Part shown: one piece after another, positions 9,772-18,565 of the stretch
Position numbering within the stretch: position 1 is the first letter of the stretch
Layout of the letters: the number at the start of each line of letters is the position of its first letter
NCBI GenBank assembly: GCA_022425195.1
Contig: JAKMFX010000010.1
Coordinates: 1-64,000, forward strand
From: Flavobacteriales bacterium
GTDB lineage: Bacteria > Bacteroidota > Bacteroidia > Flavobacteriales > UBA7430
Direction of reading: 5' to 3'
DNA length: 64,000 bases
Made by a program: the position numbers and the translations under genes
The notes under the pieces: model-generated
What the model saw: the letters and a program-made list of their open reading frames with translations, nothing else
Told to the model about the DNA's origin: nothing
Databases searched by the model: none

Positions 9772-9803
9772 TACATTTGTTTTACTCACGATGAGCGTGA
9801 GTT
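9772..9803 (+). promoter_or_regulatory. putative ompA-like gene promoter with a hairpin in the leader
   Basis: TACATTTG at 9772-9779 is an exact Bacteroidota -7 box. Five bases downstream, ACTCACG (9785-9791) and CGTGAGT (9797-9803) form a perfect seven-base inverted repeat with a five-base spacer, so the hairpin would lie at or near the 5' end of the mRNA, about 45 bases before the ATG at 9849. It could stabilise the message or bind a regulator. No obvious -33 TTTG is present at 17-19 bases. The rest of the 197-base gap shows nothing else I can name. Confidence 0.5.
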
Positions 9804-9848
9804 GTTTGTTTATCTAACTATTAGAGAATACATTTTAAAATCAGAAAA

Positions 9849-11132
9849 ATGATTGACTTAAAGAAAATTGCCTTAGCCTCCTTGTTTATAGCAACAAGTG
9901 CTTTTGCTCAAGATGGAAAATTAAAAGGTTTACTCATCGATGATGCGTCAGTAGGCGTTGAAGTTGGAGCGAGCAAATACATGGGTGATTCAGACTTGGA
10001 ATTTGGTTACGGTCTAAATTACACCAAACAAATCAATGCTCTTTTCGCATTGAAAGCAGGATACCTTGAGGGTACTTTAACAGATGCCGCGAAATCAGAT
10101 GATTACAGTGCTTTAACGGTTGAAGGCCTTGTAAACTTGTCGAATTTATCTGTTGGATCTGGAAACAGCTTGAAAGTGTACCTTTCTACAGGACTAGCTT
10201 TCGTTACTGTTGATGATGCTGACGATTCTTCAGTGGTGCCTAATTTGGGTGCTGGAGCAAAGTATGCCATCAACGAATCATTTGACTTAGACTTATCTAC
10301 AAGCCTAGGCTTGGGAACCTTGTCAGGCGAGGACTTAGAATCTCATATGACCCTTGGATTGGGAGTGAACTACCGATTCACGAAAAAAGAAGCGTCTGTG
10401 GAATGGAACAATCCTTTAGATGCTATGTACGGAGATATTGCCACGGTTAAAACAGAAATCGAAGGTCTGTCTACGGATTCTGATGGTGACGGTGTCTCTG
10501 ATCGATTTGATAACGACAACAACACGCCAGAAGGTGTAGCTGTTGATGGAAAAGGGAATGCTTTAGACGTTGATATGGATGGTGTAGCGGATTACGCTGA
10601 CGAAGATCCATTTACAGCTCGTGGTGTTCAGGTAGATGACAAGGGTCGTGAATTAGACAGCGACAAGGATGGCGTTGCGAACTCTCTTGACATCGAGCCA
10701 AACTCTCCTTCTGGAGCAACAGTAAACTTCCAAGGAAAAGAAATTAAGGGTGCTAAAGGAGCATTCATGCCAGCGATTTACTTCGACTACAACTCAGCAA
10801 AAGTTTCGTATGCGAACTACGAAAGATTGGCAGCTGTAGCCGCTTTGTTGCAAGCCAATCCAAACTACACCATTACTGTAATTGGATATGCAGATTCTGT
10901 AGGAAACTCTGCCAACAACCACAAAATAGCTTTGCGAAGAGCAAATTCTGTGATAGATGCGCTTACGAGCATGTTCGGAATTGCGAGTTCTCGATTGTCG
11001 GCAGACTCTAAAGGTGAAGATGCACCTTTAGCTGACGAATCTGTTAAAGTTTCTGAAACGACAGCAGATGGACAAGTGATCTCTAACAGCCTATCTAGAA
11101 TGAATCGTCGCGTTGAATTCGCGATTGACTAA
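9849..11132 (+). CDS. OmpA-family outer-membrane protein with TSP3 calcium repeats
   Basis: 427 residues. A signal peptide (MIDLKKIALASLFIATSAFAQ) is followed by an eight-strand-type OmpA beta-barrel at ~25-180 (alternating GVEVGASKYMG, LNYTKQINALFALKAGYLEG, LGLGVNYRFT). Residues ~200-290 hold three thrombospondin type-3-like calcium-binding repeats (DSDGDGVSD, DVDMDGVADYAD, DSDKDGVANSLD). The C-terminal OmpA peptidoglycan-binding domain runs from ~300 (IYFDYNSAKVS, VIGYADSVGNSANNHKIALRRANSV) to MNRRVEFAID. It is thus an abundant structural porin-like protein tying the outer membrane to the wall. It stands alone, with its own promoter and a strong terminator. The barrel and C-domain assignments are secure; a more exact function is not. 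Confidence 0.93.
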   Translation: MIDLKKIALASLFIATSAFAQDGKLKGLLIDDASVGVEVGASKYMGDSDLEFGYGLNYTKQINALFALKAGYLEGTLTDAAKSDDYSALTVEGLVNLSNLSVGSGNSLKVYLSTGLAFVTVDDADDSSVVPNLGAGAKYAINESFDLDLSTSLGLGTLSGEDLESHMTLGLGVNYRFTKKEASVEWNNPLDAMYGDIATVKTEIEGLSTDSDGDGVSDRFDNDNNTPEGVAVDGKGNALDVDMDGVADYADEDPFTARGVQVDDKGRELDSDKDGVANSLDIEPNSPSGATVNFQGKEIKGAKGAFMPAIYFDYNSAKVSYANYERLAAVAALLQANPNYTITVIGYADSVGNSANNHKIALRRANSVIDALTSMFGIASSRLSADSKGEDAPLADESVKVSETTADGQVISNSLSRMNRRVEFAID

Positions 11133-11160
11133 GTTCTTCTGACATATAAATTTCAAAAGT

Positions 11161-11190
11161 CCCCTTCGGTTTCGGAGGGGATTTTTTTTT
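11161..11190 (+). terminator. strong intrinsic terminator of the ompA-like gene
   Basis: CCCCTTCG and CGGAGGGG pair along eight bases (one G-T) around a GTTT loop at 11161-11180, followed by a run of nine T from 11182. Confidence 0.92.
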
Positions 11191-11232
11191 GAGTATCGAG
11201 TACCGCATACCTAGTACTTATTACCTAGTACC
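11191..11232. repeat. tandem degenerate heptanucleotide repeat, six units
   Basis: Six consecutive 7-base units can be read from 11191: GAGTATC, GAGTACC, GCATACC, TAGTACT, TATTACC, TAGTACC. Two of them include the 10-base direct copy TACCTAGTAC at 11208 and 11222. The array fills the space between the ompA terminator and the TrmH-like gene and supplies that gene's stop codon and last codons. It resembles the short tandem heptamer repeats known from cyanobacteria in form only. Confidence 0.6.
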
Positions 11233-11760
11233 CTTAAACATGTGCCAGAGAACAATTCCTGCACTTACAGAAATGTTTAAAGAGTGTTTTGTGCCTAGTT
11301 GGGGGATTTCAATACATTGATTGCATTGGTTGATAACCGATTGCTGTACGCCCTTCACTTCATTTCCAAAGACAACGGCAATTTTATCGTATTTGGAGCG
11401 ATCGAAATCGTGGAGCATCAAACTTTCTTCAGCTTGCTCAACAGCCAGACATTGGTACCCTTCGTTTTGGAGTTGTTTGACACAGGATAAGGTGTCTTCT
11501 TGATATTCCCACTCCACCGATTCGGTGGCGCCCAAAGCCGTCTTGTGAATGTCTCGATGGGGCGGTTGTGCAGTAATTCCGCAGAGGTATATTTTCTCCA
11601 ATAGGAAGGCATCTGCCGTTCGAAAAACAGAGCCGATGTTGTTGAGACTTCTGATGTTGTCAAGAACCACAACCACAGGCAGTTTTTTCGCCTCTTTGAA
11701 GTCGGCCACACTGAGTCTGTTGAGTTCACTATTTTTCAGTTTTCGCATCTGCTTATCCAT
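11221..11760 (-). CDS. TrmH/SpoU-family RNA 2'-O-methyltransferase
   Basis: 179 residues, minus strand. The SPOUT fold is clear: motif 1 VVVVLDNIRSLNNIGSVFRTAD (the N and R that bind SAM and RNA), motif 2 KIAVVFGNEVKGV, and motif 3 CIEIPQLGTKHSLNISVSAGI with the deep trefoil knot. Members use SAM to methylate a ribose 2'-OH in tRNA or rRNA. There is no N-terminal L30e-like substrate-binding domain, so it is closer in size to single-domain TrmH-like proteins of Bacteroidota than to TrmH of Gm18 or RlmB; the target nucleotide cannot be deduced. It is convergent with the ompA-like gene and divergent from mutS, with a 64-base shared upstream region. Its final codons and stop lie inside the heptanucleotide repeat. 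Confidence 0.9.
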   Translation of the reverse strand: MDKQMRKLKNSELNRLSVADFKEAKKLPVVVVLDNIRSLNNIGSVFRTADAFLLEKIYLCGITAQPPHRDIHKTALGATESVEWEYQEDTLSCVKQLQNEGYQCLAVEQAEESLMLHDFDRSKYDKIAVVFGNEVKGVQQSVINQCNQCIEIPQLGTKHSLNISVSAGIVLWHMFKGTR

Positions 11761-11824
11761 CAGAATTAATATCTTAGTCCTTCCTTGAAAACGACTGCAA
11801 AATAATCAATATAATACAACTCAA

Positions 11825-14434
11825 TTGGCAAAAGCATCCAAAAACAAGAAGGAAACTCCACTGATGCAACAGTACAACCGGATCAAAGCCAAATATCCGG
11901 ATGCAGTACTCTTATTTCGTGTGGGAGACTTTTACGAAACTTTCGGTGAGGATGCGATCAAGGCTTCTCGAATTTTAGGGATTGTATTGACCAATCGAGC
12001 CAATGGAAGCTCAAAGATTGAGTTGGCTGGCTTTCCACACCATTCCTTAGATACGTATTTGCCCAAATTGGTGCGCTCTGGATGTAGAGTAGCCATCTGC
12101 GATCAGTTGGAAGACCCCAAAGCCACTAAGAAAATCGTAAAACGTGGGGTGACCGAATTGGTGACGCCTGGTGTTTCTTATAATGAGAAAACACTGGATT
12201 TACGATCCAATAATTTCTTAGCCTCCATTCACATTGAAAAAGAGGGTTTGGGTGTTGCCTTTCTAGACGTCTCTACAGGCGAGTTTTTTGCCGCTCAGGG
12301 CAACTGGGAGTATATAGATAAGCTGTTGCAAAGTTTTTCTCCTTCAGAAGTGATCTATCAAAAGCAACATAAGGCAGCATTCACTCAACGCTATGCCGAC
12401 AGTTTCTTCACCTTCACGCTTGAAGATTGGGTGTTTTCGCAAACGTATACAGAGGAATTGTTACTGAACCATTTTCAAACGAAGTCCTTAAAAGGCTTCG
12501 GGGTTGATCAGCTCGACATGGGCGTTGTAGCTGCAGGAGCAGCCCTGCATTATTTGCAAGAAACCCAGCACAACAAGGTAGCCCACATAGCCTCTATTAC
12601 GCGTATTGAAGAAGATCGCTTTGTGTGGATGGATCACTTTACCATTCGTAATTTGGAATTGGTTCAAGCTTCCGGGATTAATGGGGTGTCGCTACTAGAT
12701 ATTCTTGATCATACCGTATCTCCTATGGGTGCTCGTATGCTTAGGCGTTGGTTGGTGTTGCCTTTAAAAGAGCAAAAAGCCATACAAGATCGATTGAATA
12801 TTGTCGATTACTTCACGCACGAAGCGGAGGTTGCCGACGAACTCGCAGAGCAAATCAAACAAATGGGCGATTTGGAGCGTCTGATCTCTAAAGTTGCAAC
12901 CGCTCGAATTTGTCCGCGTGAAGTGGTACAGTTAAAGCGGGCTTTGAATGCGATCATTCCGGTGGTTGAACACTGCTCCACATCCGGCAATGAGAGTTTG
13001 GCTTCTTTGGCTGCTCAGTTGAACCCATGCGATCCGATTCGCGAAAAAATAGCCAGAGAACTGCAAGAAGATGCACCCGTTCAGTTGGTGAAAGGAAATG
13101 TGATGGCAGCTGGAGTGTCTCAGGAGCTCGATGAGTTGCGGAACATTTCAACATCGGCAAAAGACCACTTAGAGCAAATCCGAGAACGCGAAACAGAACG
13201 CACAGGGATTCCTTCCTTAAAAATTTCTTTCAACAACGTCTTTGGTTATTACCTAGAAGTTCGAAACAGCCATAAAGACAAAGTTCCGGATGAGTGGATT
13301 AGAAAGCAGACGCTGGTGAATGCGGAGCGCTACATCACCGAAGAGTTGAAAGAACTCGAAGTAAAAATACTTAGCGCCAGCGACAAGATTTTGGCTTTAG
13401 AGCAGCAGCTTTTTAATGACTTGGTACAATCCCTGATGGATTATGTACAAATTATTCAACGCAATTCTCAGCTTATTGCTCGCGTTGATGTGCTTTTGTC
13501 CTTTGCAAAAATAGCTTTGCAGAACGGCTATGTGAAACCCGAACTCAACGACAGTTTTACCTTGAACATCAAAGACGGTCGCCATCCAGTGATTGAAAAG
13601 CAGTTGGCCCTGGACGAAGCATATGTGGCCAACGATGTGTACCTAGATAATGAAACCCAGCAGATCATCATGATTACGGGTCCCAATATGTCGGGTAAAT
13701 CGGCTTTATTGCGACAAACGGCATTGATTGTTTTGATGGCTCAGATGGGCTCTTTTGTCCCGGCTAAAGTTGCCTCTTTGGGTCTTGTAGATAAGATATT
13801 TACCCGTGTGGGTGCTTCTGACAATATTTCATCCGGAGAGTCTACCTTCATGGTGGAAATGAATGAGACGGCCAGCATCCTCAATAATGTTTCCGACCGA
13901 AGTTTGATCTTACTCGATGAGATTGGTCGGGGGACCAGCACCTACGATGGGATTTCTATCGCCTGGGCCATTGCTGAGTTTTTACACGAAAACAAAGCCA
14001 AGGCAAAAACTTTATTTGCCACGCACTACCACGAGCTGAACGAGATGACTGAGACTTTTTCTCGAATCAAGAACTTCAACGTTTCGGTGAAAGAGGTGGA
14101 CAAGAAGATTTTATTCCTACGCAAACTCAAGCCGGGAGGCTCTGCGCATAGCTTTGGAATCCACGTGGCAAAGATGGCGGGTATGCCACAGTCACTCATC
14201 CGACGTGCCAATGCGATATTGGCGCATATGGAAAAAACACATACTTCCGAGGAGCTCACCAAAAAGACCAAAGCCATTCATCAGGAAACTGATATGCAGC
14301 TTAGTTTCTTTCAGTTAGACGACCCTGTTTTGGAACAAGTCAAAGAAGAAATCATCAAGACCGATATCAATACTTTAACTCCTGTGGAGGCACTGATGAA
14401 ACTCAATGAAATCAAGAAAATGATTGGTGCTTAG
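11825..14434 (+). CDS. mutS: DNA mismatch repair protein MutS
   Basis: 869 residues. MutS binds mismatches as a dimer clamp and recruits MutL. I take the TTG at 11825 as start because it leads directly into the conserved [17 protein letters not shown] segment; the only nearby ATG (residue 14) would remove part of it. Domain I holds the mismatch-wedge motif with the expected phenylalanine and glutamate ([13 protein letters not shown], ~35-47). Connector, lever and clamp domains follow. The ATPase has Walker A GPNMSGKS at 619-626, Walker B LLDEIG with D698/E699, and the signature FATHYHEL near 735. The C-terminal helix-turn-helix dimerisation part ends [10 protein letters not shown]. Length and order are typical of MutS1. 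It is transcribed away from the TrmH-like gene and is followed by two tRNA genes. Confidence 0.97.
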   Translation: MAKASKNKKETPLMQQYNRIKAKYPDAVLLFRVGDFYETFGEDAIKASRILGIVLTNRANGSSKIELAGFPHHSLDTYLPKLVRSGCRVAICDQLEDPKATKKIVKRGVTELVTPGVSYNEKTLDLRSNNFLASIHIEKEGLGVAFLDVSTGEFFAAQGNWEYIDKLLQSFSPSEVIYQKQHKAAFTQRYADSFFTFTLEDWVFSQTYTEELLLNHFQTKSLKGFGVDQLDMGVVAAGAALHYLQETQHNKVAHIASITRIEEDRFVWMDHFTIRNLELVQASGINGVSLLDILDHTVSPMGARMLRRWLVLPLKEQKAIQDRLNIVDYFTHEAEVADELAEQIKQMGDLERLISKVATARICPREVVQLKRALNAIIPVVEHCSTSGNESLASLAAQLNPCDPIREKIARELQEDAPVQLVKGNVMAAGVSQELDELRNISTSAKDHLEQIRERETERTGIPSLKISFNNVFGYYLEVRNSHKDKVPDEWIRKQTLVNAERYITEELKELEVKILSASDKILALEQQLFNDLVQSLMDYVQIIQRNSQLIARVDVLLSFAKIALQNGYVKPELNDSFTLNIKDGRHPVIEKQLALDEAYVANDVYLDNETQQIIMITGPNMSGKSALLRQTALIVLMAQMGSFVPAKVASLGLVDKIFTRVGASDNISSGESTFMVEMNETASILNNVSDRSLILLDEIGRGTSTYDGISIAWAIAEFLHENKAKAKTLFATHYHELNEMTETFSRIKNFNVSVKEVDKKILFLRKLKPGGSAHSFGIHVAKMAGMPQSLIRRANAILAHMEKTHTSEELTKKTKAIHQETDMQLSFFQLDDPVLEQVKEEIIKTDINTLTPVEALMKLNEIKKMIGA

Positions 14435-14472
14435 CGACTTGCTTGCAAGCCTTTTAAATTCTGTTCTTTTTG

Positions 14473-14503
14473 TTTTGAGGTCAGTGAAAAGTACTTATAT
14501 TTG
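14473..14503 (+). promoter_or_regulatory. promoter of the tRNA-Gly/tRNA-Leu unit
   Basis: TTTTG at 14473-14477, an 18-base spacer, and TATATTTG at 14496-14503 match the Bacteroidota housekeeping promoter (TTTG / TAnnTTTG) closely. The predicted start is ~22 bases before tRNA-Gly. Confidence 0.8.
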
Positions 14504-14530
14504 CATCGCTCTTCTCAAGAGGGCCGATCT

Positions 14531-14605
14531 GCGAGTGTAGCTCAGGGGTAGAGCATCACCTTGCCAAGGTGAGGGTCGAGGGTTCGAATCCCTTCACTCG
14601 CTCCA
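14531..14605 (+). tRNA. tRNA-Gly (GCC)
   Basis: A full cloverleaf: acceptor GCGAGTG pairs with CACTCGC; D arm GCTC/GAGC; anticodon stem TCACC/GGTGA perfect with loop TTGCCAA, anticodon GCC; T arm GAGGG-TTCGAAT-CCCTT. The CCA end is encoded (TCCA at 14602-14605). Promoter lies just upstream and tRNA-Leu follows after 16 bases. Confidence 0.97.
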
Positions 14606-14621
14606 GTAAAATAGATTCCCA

Positions 14622-14705
14622 GCTCGAGTGGTGGAATTGGTAGACACGCCGGACTTAAAATCCTGTGCTCTTTGGGGCGTGCGGGTTCAAGTCCCGCCTC
14701 GAGTA
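14622..14705 (+). tRNA. tRNA-Leu (TAA)
   Basis: A class II tRNA with a long variable arm (GCTC-TTTG-GGGC). Acceptor GCTCGAG pairs with CTCGAGT, with a G-T pair at position 1-72. The anticodon loop CTTAAAA gives anticodon TAA, reading UUA/UUG. T arm GCGGG-TTCAAGT-CCCGC is perfect. The anticodon stem CCGGA/TCCTG has one C-T mismatch at 28-42. CCA is not encoded, unlike the upstream tRNA-Gly, so it must be added. Confidence 0.95.
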
Positions 14706-14707
14706 CA

Positions 14708-14737
14708 AGCCTTCTCAGAAATGAGGAGGCTTTTTTT
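14708..14737 (+). terminator. terminator of the tRNA unit
   Basis: Ten base pairs (AGCCTTCTCA with TGAGGAGGCT, one G-T) around a GAAA tetraloop, followed by a T run to 14737, three bases after the end of tRNA-Leu. Confidence 0.92.
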
Positions 14738-14848
14738 ATTTGATTTTACCAATTGTCATTTGAGAAGAACTAAATTTCTGGTTTTCCCTTCCTGAATAAT
14801 CTCTAAATATCCCAAATAGTGTACATTAGCTTTTGATTCCTTCTAACA

Positions 14849-16261
14849 ATGAAAAAGTTAAAAATAGTGGGTAGTAAGATGTCTTTAGTTACTCTCGTGT
14901 TTATTGCGTTTGTAATTGTCTTTTCTCAGTTTAATATCAAGCCATGGAAGAATGCCGAGAAAGAAAATAGCTTGATTTATTGGGATGTAACGTCTTATTA
15001 TGCCTATTTACCGGCTTATTTCGTTCATGATGATATTACGCTCAGTTTTACGGATAATGATTCTATAGATTACGCGCAAAAACACCAGTTTTGGCCTGAA
15101 ACAGCAACTAATGGAGGTAAGGTCATTAAAACTACTATGGGTATGTCGCTTTTGTACAGTCCATTTTTTTTGATAGCCCATTCCTATGCGATTTTATCAG
15201 CGGAATATTTGCCTAATGGATTCTCAAAGCCCTACGAGCTGTTATTGGCTTTGTCATCTATTTTTTATTTGATGATAGGGCTTTATTGCCTAAGAAAACT
15301 TCTTGTAAAGTTCTATGATGAAAGGGTTACTTCAATTACATTAATTGCTGTGGTTTTTGGTACAAACCTTTATTATTACCTAACTTCAGAGCCGTGTATG
15401 TCCCATTCTTACACCTTTTCTTTACTATCGATATTTGTCTATTTTGTGATAAAGTGGTTTGACAGACAGAAATTAAAGTACGCGATTATTTTGGGTGTAA
15501 CAGGTGGGTTAATAACCCTAATAAGACCTGTAAATCTTATTATTTTCCTTTTCCCATTACTATATCAAATCCATCAACAAAAAGTAGTTAAGAACCTTTT
15601 CATTCAGTACTGGAAACATTTGTTGCTTATTGCCTTCTTGGTTTTTGTTTTTGTTTTCCCTCAATTACTTTATTGGAAGTACATCACCGATCATTGGTTT
15701 TTTAATTCTTATGTTGGTGAACAGTTTCACTTTGATAAGCCCAATCTTCTTGAGATTTTATTTAGTTACCGTTCAGGCTGGTTGCTCTACAGTCCAATGA
15801 TGATAATATCTCTTGTGGGCTTTTATTTTTTAAGAAAAGATAAAAGTGACTTGTCTCGTGCCCTACTCGTTACGGTTTTACTAAATATCTATGTACTTTC
15901 GTGCTGGTGGTGTTGGTGGTTTGGGGGAAGTTATGGTTTGCGTGCTTTTATAGACTTTTACCCTTTTTTGTCAATTCCATTTGCTGCGTTTGTCTTTTGG
16001 GTTTTGAAGCAGCGTGGTATTTTAAAGAACCTGTTGGTATGCTTAATGCTATGCTTCATTTGTCTTAATTTGTACCAAACTCATCAGAAAAGAAGAAATA
16101 TCATTCACTGGGATAGTATGACGAAGGAGTCCTATTGGATGAGTTTTGGAAAGCATTCTATGGAAAAAGAAGATTGGAAAATCTTTAATGATCTGATTCA
16201 AGCTCCGGATTACGAAAAAGCAAAAAAAGGCGAGGATGAATATCAGTTTAATCCATTTTAA
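14849..16261 (+). CDS. polytopic membrane protein, GT-C/GT39-like
   Basis: 470 residues with about ten hydrophobic helices spread along the chain (for example LVTLVFIAFVIVFSQF at ~13-28, LLLALSSIFYLMIGLYC, ILGVTGGLITLIRP, LLLIAFLVFVFVFP). After the first helix comes a large outside loop with an acidic pair in NSLIYWDVTSYYAYLPAYF, the position where GT-C enzymes keep a catalytic aspartate. That architecture resembles polyprenyl-phosphate-sugar-dependent (family 39/ArnT-like) glycosyltransferases, but I cannot recognise a specific family, so substrate and donor are unknown. The GT2 gene 26 bases downstream could supply the lipid-linked sugar. Base composition is visibly more AT-rich than the flanking housekeeping genes, as in that GT2 gene. 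Confidence 0.6.
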   Translation: MKKLKIVGSKMSLVTLVFIAFVIVFSQFNIKPWKNAEKENSLIYWDVTSYYAYLPAYFVHDDITLSFTDNDSIDYAQKHQFWPETATNGGKVIKTTMGMSLLYSPFFLIAHSYAILSAEYLPNGFSKPYELLLALSSIFYLMIGLYCLRKLLVKFYDERVTSITLIAVVFGTNLYYYLTSEPCMSHSYTFSLLSIFVYFVIKWFDRQKLKYAIILGVTGGLITLIRPVNLIIFLFPLLYQIHQQKVVKNLFIQYWKHLLLIAFLVFVFVFPQLLYWKYITDHWFFNSYVGEQFHFDKPNLLEILFSYRSGWLLYSPMMIISLVGFYFLRKDKSDLSRALLVTVLLNIYVLSCWWCWWFGGSYGLRAFIDFYPFLSIPFAAFVFWVLKQRGILKNLLVCLMLCFICLNLYQTHQKRRNIIHWDSMTKESYWMSFGKHSMEKEDWKIFNDLIQAPDYEKAKKGEDEYQFNPF

Positions 16262-16287
16262 AAATAATAGAATTTAATAATACATCA

Positions 16288-17004
16288 ATGATACAAAAAC
16301 TCTCTATAGTCATTCCCGTCTATAACGAACAGGAATCCATTTACCCTTTGTTATGCAAAGTCAACTCATTAAACTTAATTTACAGCATAAAAAAGCAAAT
16401 TATTATCATTGATGATTGTTCGACAGATTCCAGTAAGGCTGAAATCGAGCGATTTATTAAAAGTTTTTCTCCACTAGATGTCGTTTTTTTTAGTCACACA
16501 GAAAATCAAGGTAAAGGATCTGCGATTAAAACGGCTCTCGAATATGCATCAGGAGAATATATCATTATTCAAGATGCAGATCTTGAACTCACCCCCGAAG
16601 AAATAAATTTGTTGTTGGTTCCCGTAATTGATGAAGTTGCTAATGTTGTTTATGGGTCAAGATTTCTTAAGGGGGGTAAAAGAGAAAAAGAAATGTTCTT
16701 AAATAGATTGGCGAATAAATTTTTCACTTGGTTGAGTAATCTTATTCTGAGGACTTCGTTAACAGATATGCAAACATGCTATAAATTGGTTCCCACAGAG
16801 TTTTTGAAATCTATAGACTTGGTAGAAAAAAGATTCGCTTTTGATCCTGAAATAACTGCCAAATTAGCTAAGAATAGCTCAGTGATTTTTCAAGAAGTTC
16901 CGATTTCCTATGAGCCCAGAAGTGTCCAGGAAGGGAAAAAGATCAGGTGGGTGGATGGGTTCAATCAACTGTTCAGCATCATTAAGTATGGCTTGTTTAG
17001 TTGA
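16288..17004 (+). CDS. GT2 glycosyltransferase, dolichyl/polyprenyl-phosphate type
   Basis: 238 residues, GT-A fold. The nucleotide-sugar site is visible as SIVIPVYNEQESI at ~6-18, IIIIDDCSTDSS at ~38-49 and the DxD-like QDADLELTPEEI near 95-106; YGSRFLKGGKR and FDPEITAKLAK follow as in DPM1-like enzymes. There is no C-terminal transmembrane pair, as in short soluble dolichol-phosphate mannose synthase-like members. The likely reaction is transfer of a hexose from a nucleotide sugar to a polyprenyl phosphate at the inner face of the membrane. Together with the membrane protein just upstream it makes a two-gene donor/transferase unit. The sugar is not deducible. It converges on engB, 26 bases away. 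Confidence 0.85.
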   Translation: MIQKLSIVIPVYNEQESIYPLLCKVNSLNLIYSIKKQIIIIDDCSTDSSKAEIERFIKSFSPLDVVFFSHTENQGKGSAIKTALEYASGEYIIIQDADLELTPEEINLLLVPVIDEVANVVYGSRFLKGGKREKEMFLNRLANKFFTWLSNLILRTSLTDMQTCYKLVPTEFLKSIDLVEKRFAFDPEITAKLAKNSSVIFQEVPISYEPRSVQEGKKIRWVDGFNQLFSIIKYGLFS

Positions 17005-17030
17005 GTGCTTTTTAGTAGTAAAGTTGTTGT

Positions 17031-17639
17031 TTACAGCGTATCTTTCACTGCATCATTAATGCGGTCAATGTAATTAAGGATTTCCAGTTTTCCCAAACCA
17101 CTTTCTGCAGAACTCATGAATGTTTGAGGAATCTCTTCCCATGTTTTGAGCATTTCCGACTTGTACTTGCTGAGGTTTTTGTTGAGTTGTGAACTCGACA
17201 GCTTGTCCATTTTGGTAAATACAATCACAAAAGGGATTTGTTTTTCACCCAGCCACTCCATAAAAAGCATGTCAATTTTTTGGGGTTCGTGACGGGAATC
17301 TACCAACACAAAAGTGCAGACGAGGTTCTCCCTTTTTTCCAGGTATTCGTAGATAAACTTGGCGAATATGGAACGATCTTTTTTGGAGACTTTTGCATAT
17401 CCGTAGCCCGGTAAATCGACCAAAAACCAACTGTCGTTGATTTTGAAGTGATTGATGAGTTGTGTTTTACCCGGTTTTCCAGAAGTTTTGGCGAGAGATT
17501 TTCGCCGGGTAAGCATATTGATTAATGAAGATTTGCCTACGTTGGAACGTCCTATAAAAGCATACTCAGGTATGCGTTCTTTTGGGCATTTCTCAATGTC
17601 GGTGTTGCTGATGACAAACTCAGCAGAATTGATTTTCAT
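17031..17639 (-). CDS. engB: ribosome biogenesis GTPase EngB (YihA/YsxC)
   Basis: 202 residues, minus strand. EngB is an essential small TRAFAC GTPase that assists late 50S assembly. G1 GRSNVGKSS at ~31-39, the switch I region with KTSGKPGKTQ, G3 VDLPGYGYAKV, G4 TKMDKL, and G5 SSAESGLG are all present. The N-terminus is AEFVISNTDIEKCP, the usual extension. The start at 17639 lies one base downstream of the hydrolase stop codon, so the two genes are almost certainly cotranscribed and translationally coupled. Confidence 0.96.
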   Translation of the reverse strand: MKINSAEFVISNTDIEKCPKERIPEYAFIGRSNVGKSSLINMLTRRKSLAKTSGKPGKTQLINHFKINDSWFLVDLPGYGYAKVSKKDRSIFAKFIYEYLEKRENLVCTFVLVDSRHEPQKIDMLFMEWLGEKQIPFVIVFTKMDKLSSSQLNKNLSKYKSEMLKTWEEIPQTFMSSAESGLGKLEILNYIDRINDAVKDTL

Positions 17640-17640
17640 T

Positions 17641-18399
17641 TTAGTTTTTGTTCAGCCATTCAACACAGGTGTTGGCGAAATCAACAGGATGTTCCATCAT
17701 AGGTGCATGCCCACACTTGTCGAACCAATACAGAGATGAGTTGGGAAGAAGTCTGTGGAATTCATCGGCAACTTCAGGAGGTGTCACACCATCATTTTTA
17801 CCCCACAAGATGCAAGCAGGTTGCGTCATGCTCGGTAAATCTTTCGCCATATTGTGTCGAATTGCCGATTTGGCAATGGCTAAAATTCGAATGATTTTAT
17901 TACGAGAGTTGACAGATTCGAAAACCTCATCAACCAATTCTTTGGTAGCGACTTTGGGATCGTAAAAAACATCTTGAGTCTTCTCTTTGATGTATTCGTA
18001 ATCTTCTCTTCTTGGGAAGGAGTCACCCATGGCTTTTTCATACAATCCCGAACTTCCGGTAAGCATCAGTCGTTTCACCAGCTCGGGGTTGTTCTTGGTG
18101 TATATCAAAGCAACGTGTCCACCCAAGGAGTTTCCTAAAAGCGTCACATCGTTTAAGTTCAAATCAGAAATAAATTTTTCTAAAAATCTCGAAATACCTT
18201 TCGCACTTGTCTTTAGCAGTGGAAGTTCATAAATGGGTAGCGAGGGAATGATCACTCGGTAACCTGCTTCTGCAATAATTCGAGCGGTTTTCTCAAAATT
18301 ACTCAGAGCACCCATCAGGCCGTGGAGGAATACGACTACTGGGCCCTCGCCCAAGTCTACGTATTGATAGCCTTTGTCTTTTACGATTTCATATTTCAT
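17641..18399 (-). CDS. alpha/beta hydrolase
   Basis: 252 residues from the ATG whose complement is 18397-18399; the frame opens 21 residues earlier but that stretch overlaps the divergent promoter zone and does not look conserved. The fold is a classical alpha/beta hydrolase: oxyanion-hole HGLMGALSNF, nucleophile elbow GNSLGG (serine at about residue 92), the acid in LWGKNDGVTPP, and the histidine in KCGHAPMMEHP. The lid region ~125-180 is helical. These features suit a serine esterase or C-C hydrolase of the MhpC/BioH type, but no substrate can be named. It sits directly before engB, an arrangement I recall from other Bacteroidota, and is transcribed divergently from mraZ. Confidence 0.88.
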   Translation of the reverse strand: MKYEIVKDKGYQYVDLGEGPVVVFLHGLMGALSNFEKTARIIAEAGYRVIIPSLPIYELPLLKTSAKGISRFLEKFISDLNLNDVTLLGNSLGGHVALIYTKNNPELVKRLMLTGSSGLYEKAMGDSFPRREDYEYIKEKTQDVFYDPKVATKELVDEVFESVNSRNKIIRILAIAKSAIRHNMAKDLPSMTQPACILWGKNDGVTPPEVADEFHRLLPNSSLYWFDKCGHAPMMEHPVDFANTCVEWLNKN

Positions 18400-18417
18400 T
18401 TTCGACACATTAATTGT

Positions 18418-18425
18418 CAAAAATA
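18418..18425 (-). promoter_or_regulatory. putative -7 box of the hydrolase-engB operon
   Basis: Read on the minus strand this is TATTTTTG, an exact TAnnTTTG, 18 bases upstream of the hydrolase ATG. No good -33 element is visible at 17-19 bases, so confidence is limited. Confidence 0.4.
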
Positions 18426-18565
18426 CTGAATAATTATTGAATGCAGACATCCTCAAGCTCATACCTGCTAATATTTTTTATGGACTTAAAAAAAGTATGC
18501 ATACAATACGGTCTAGTCGAAACTTCCCCTCGTTTAACGCTAAAGTGCAGAAAGTTATCAACAAT

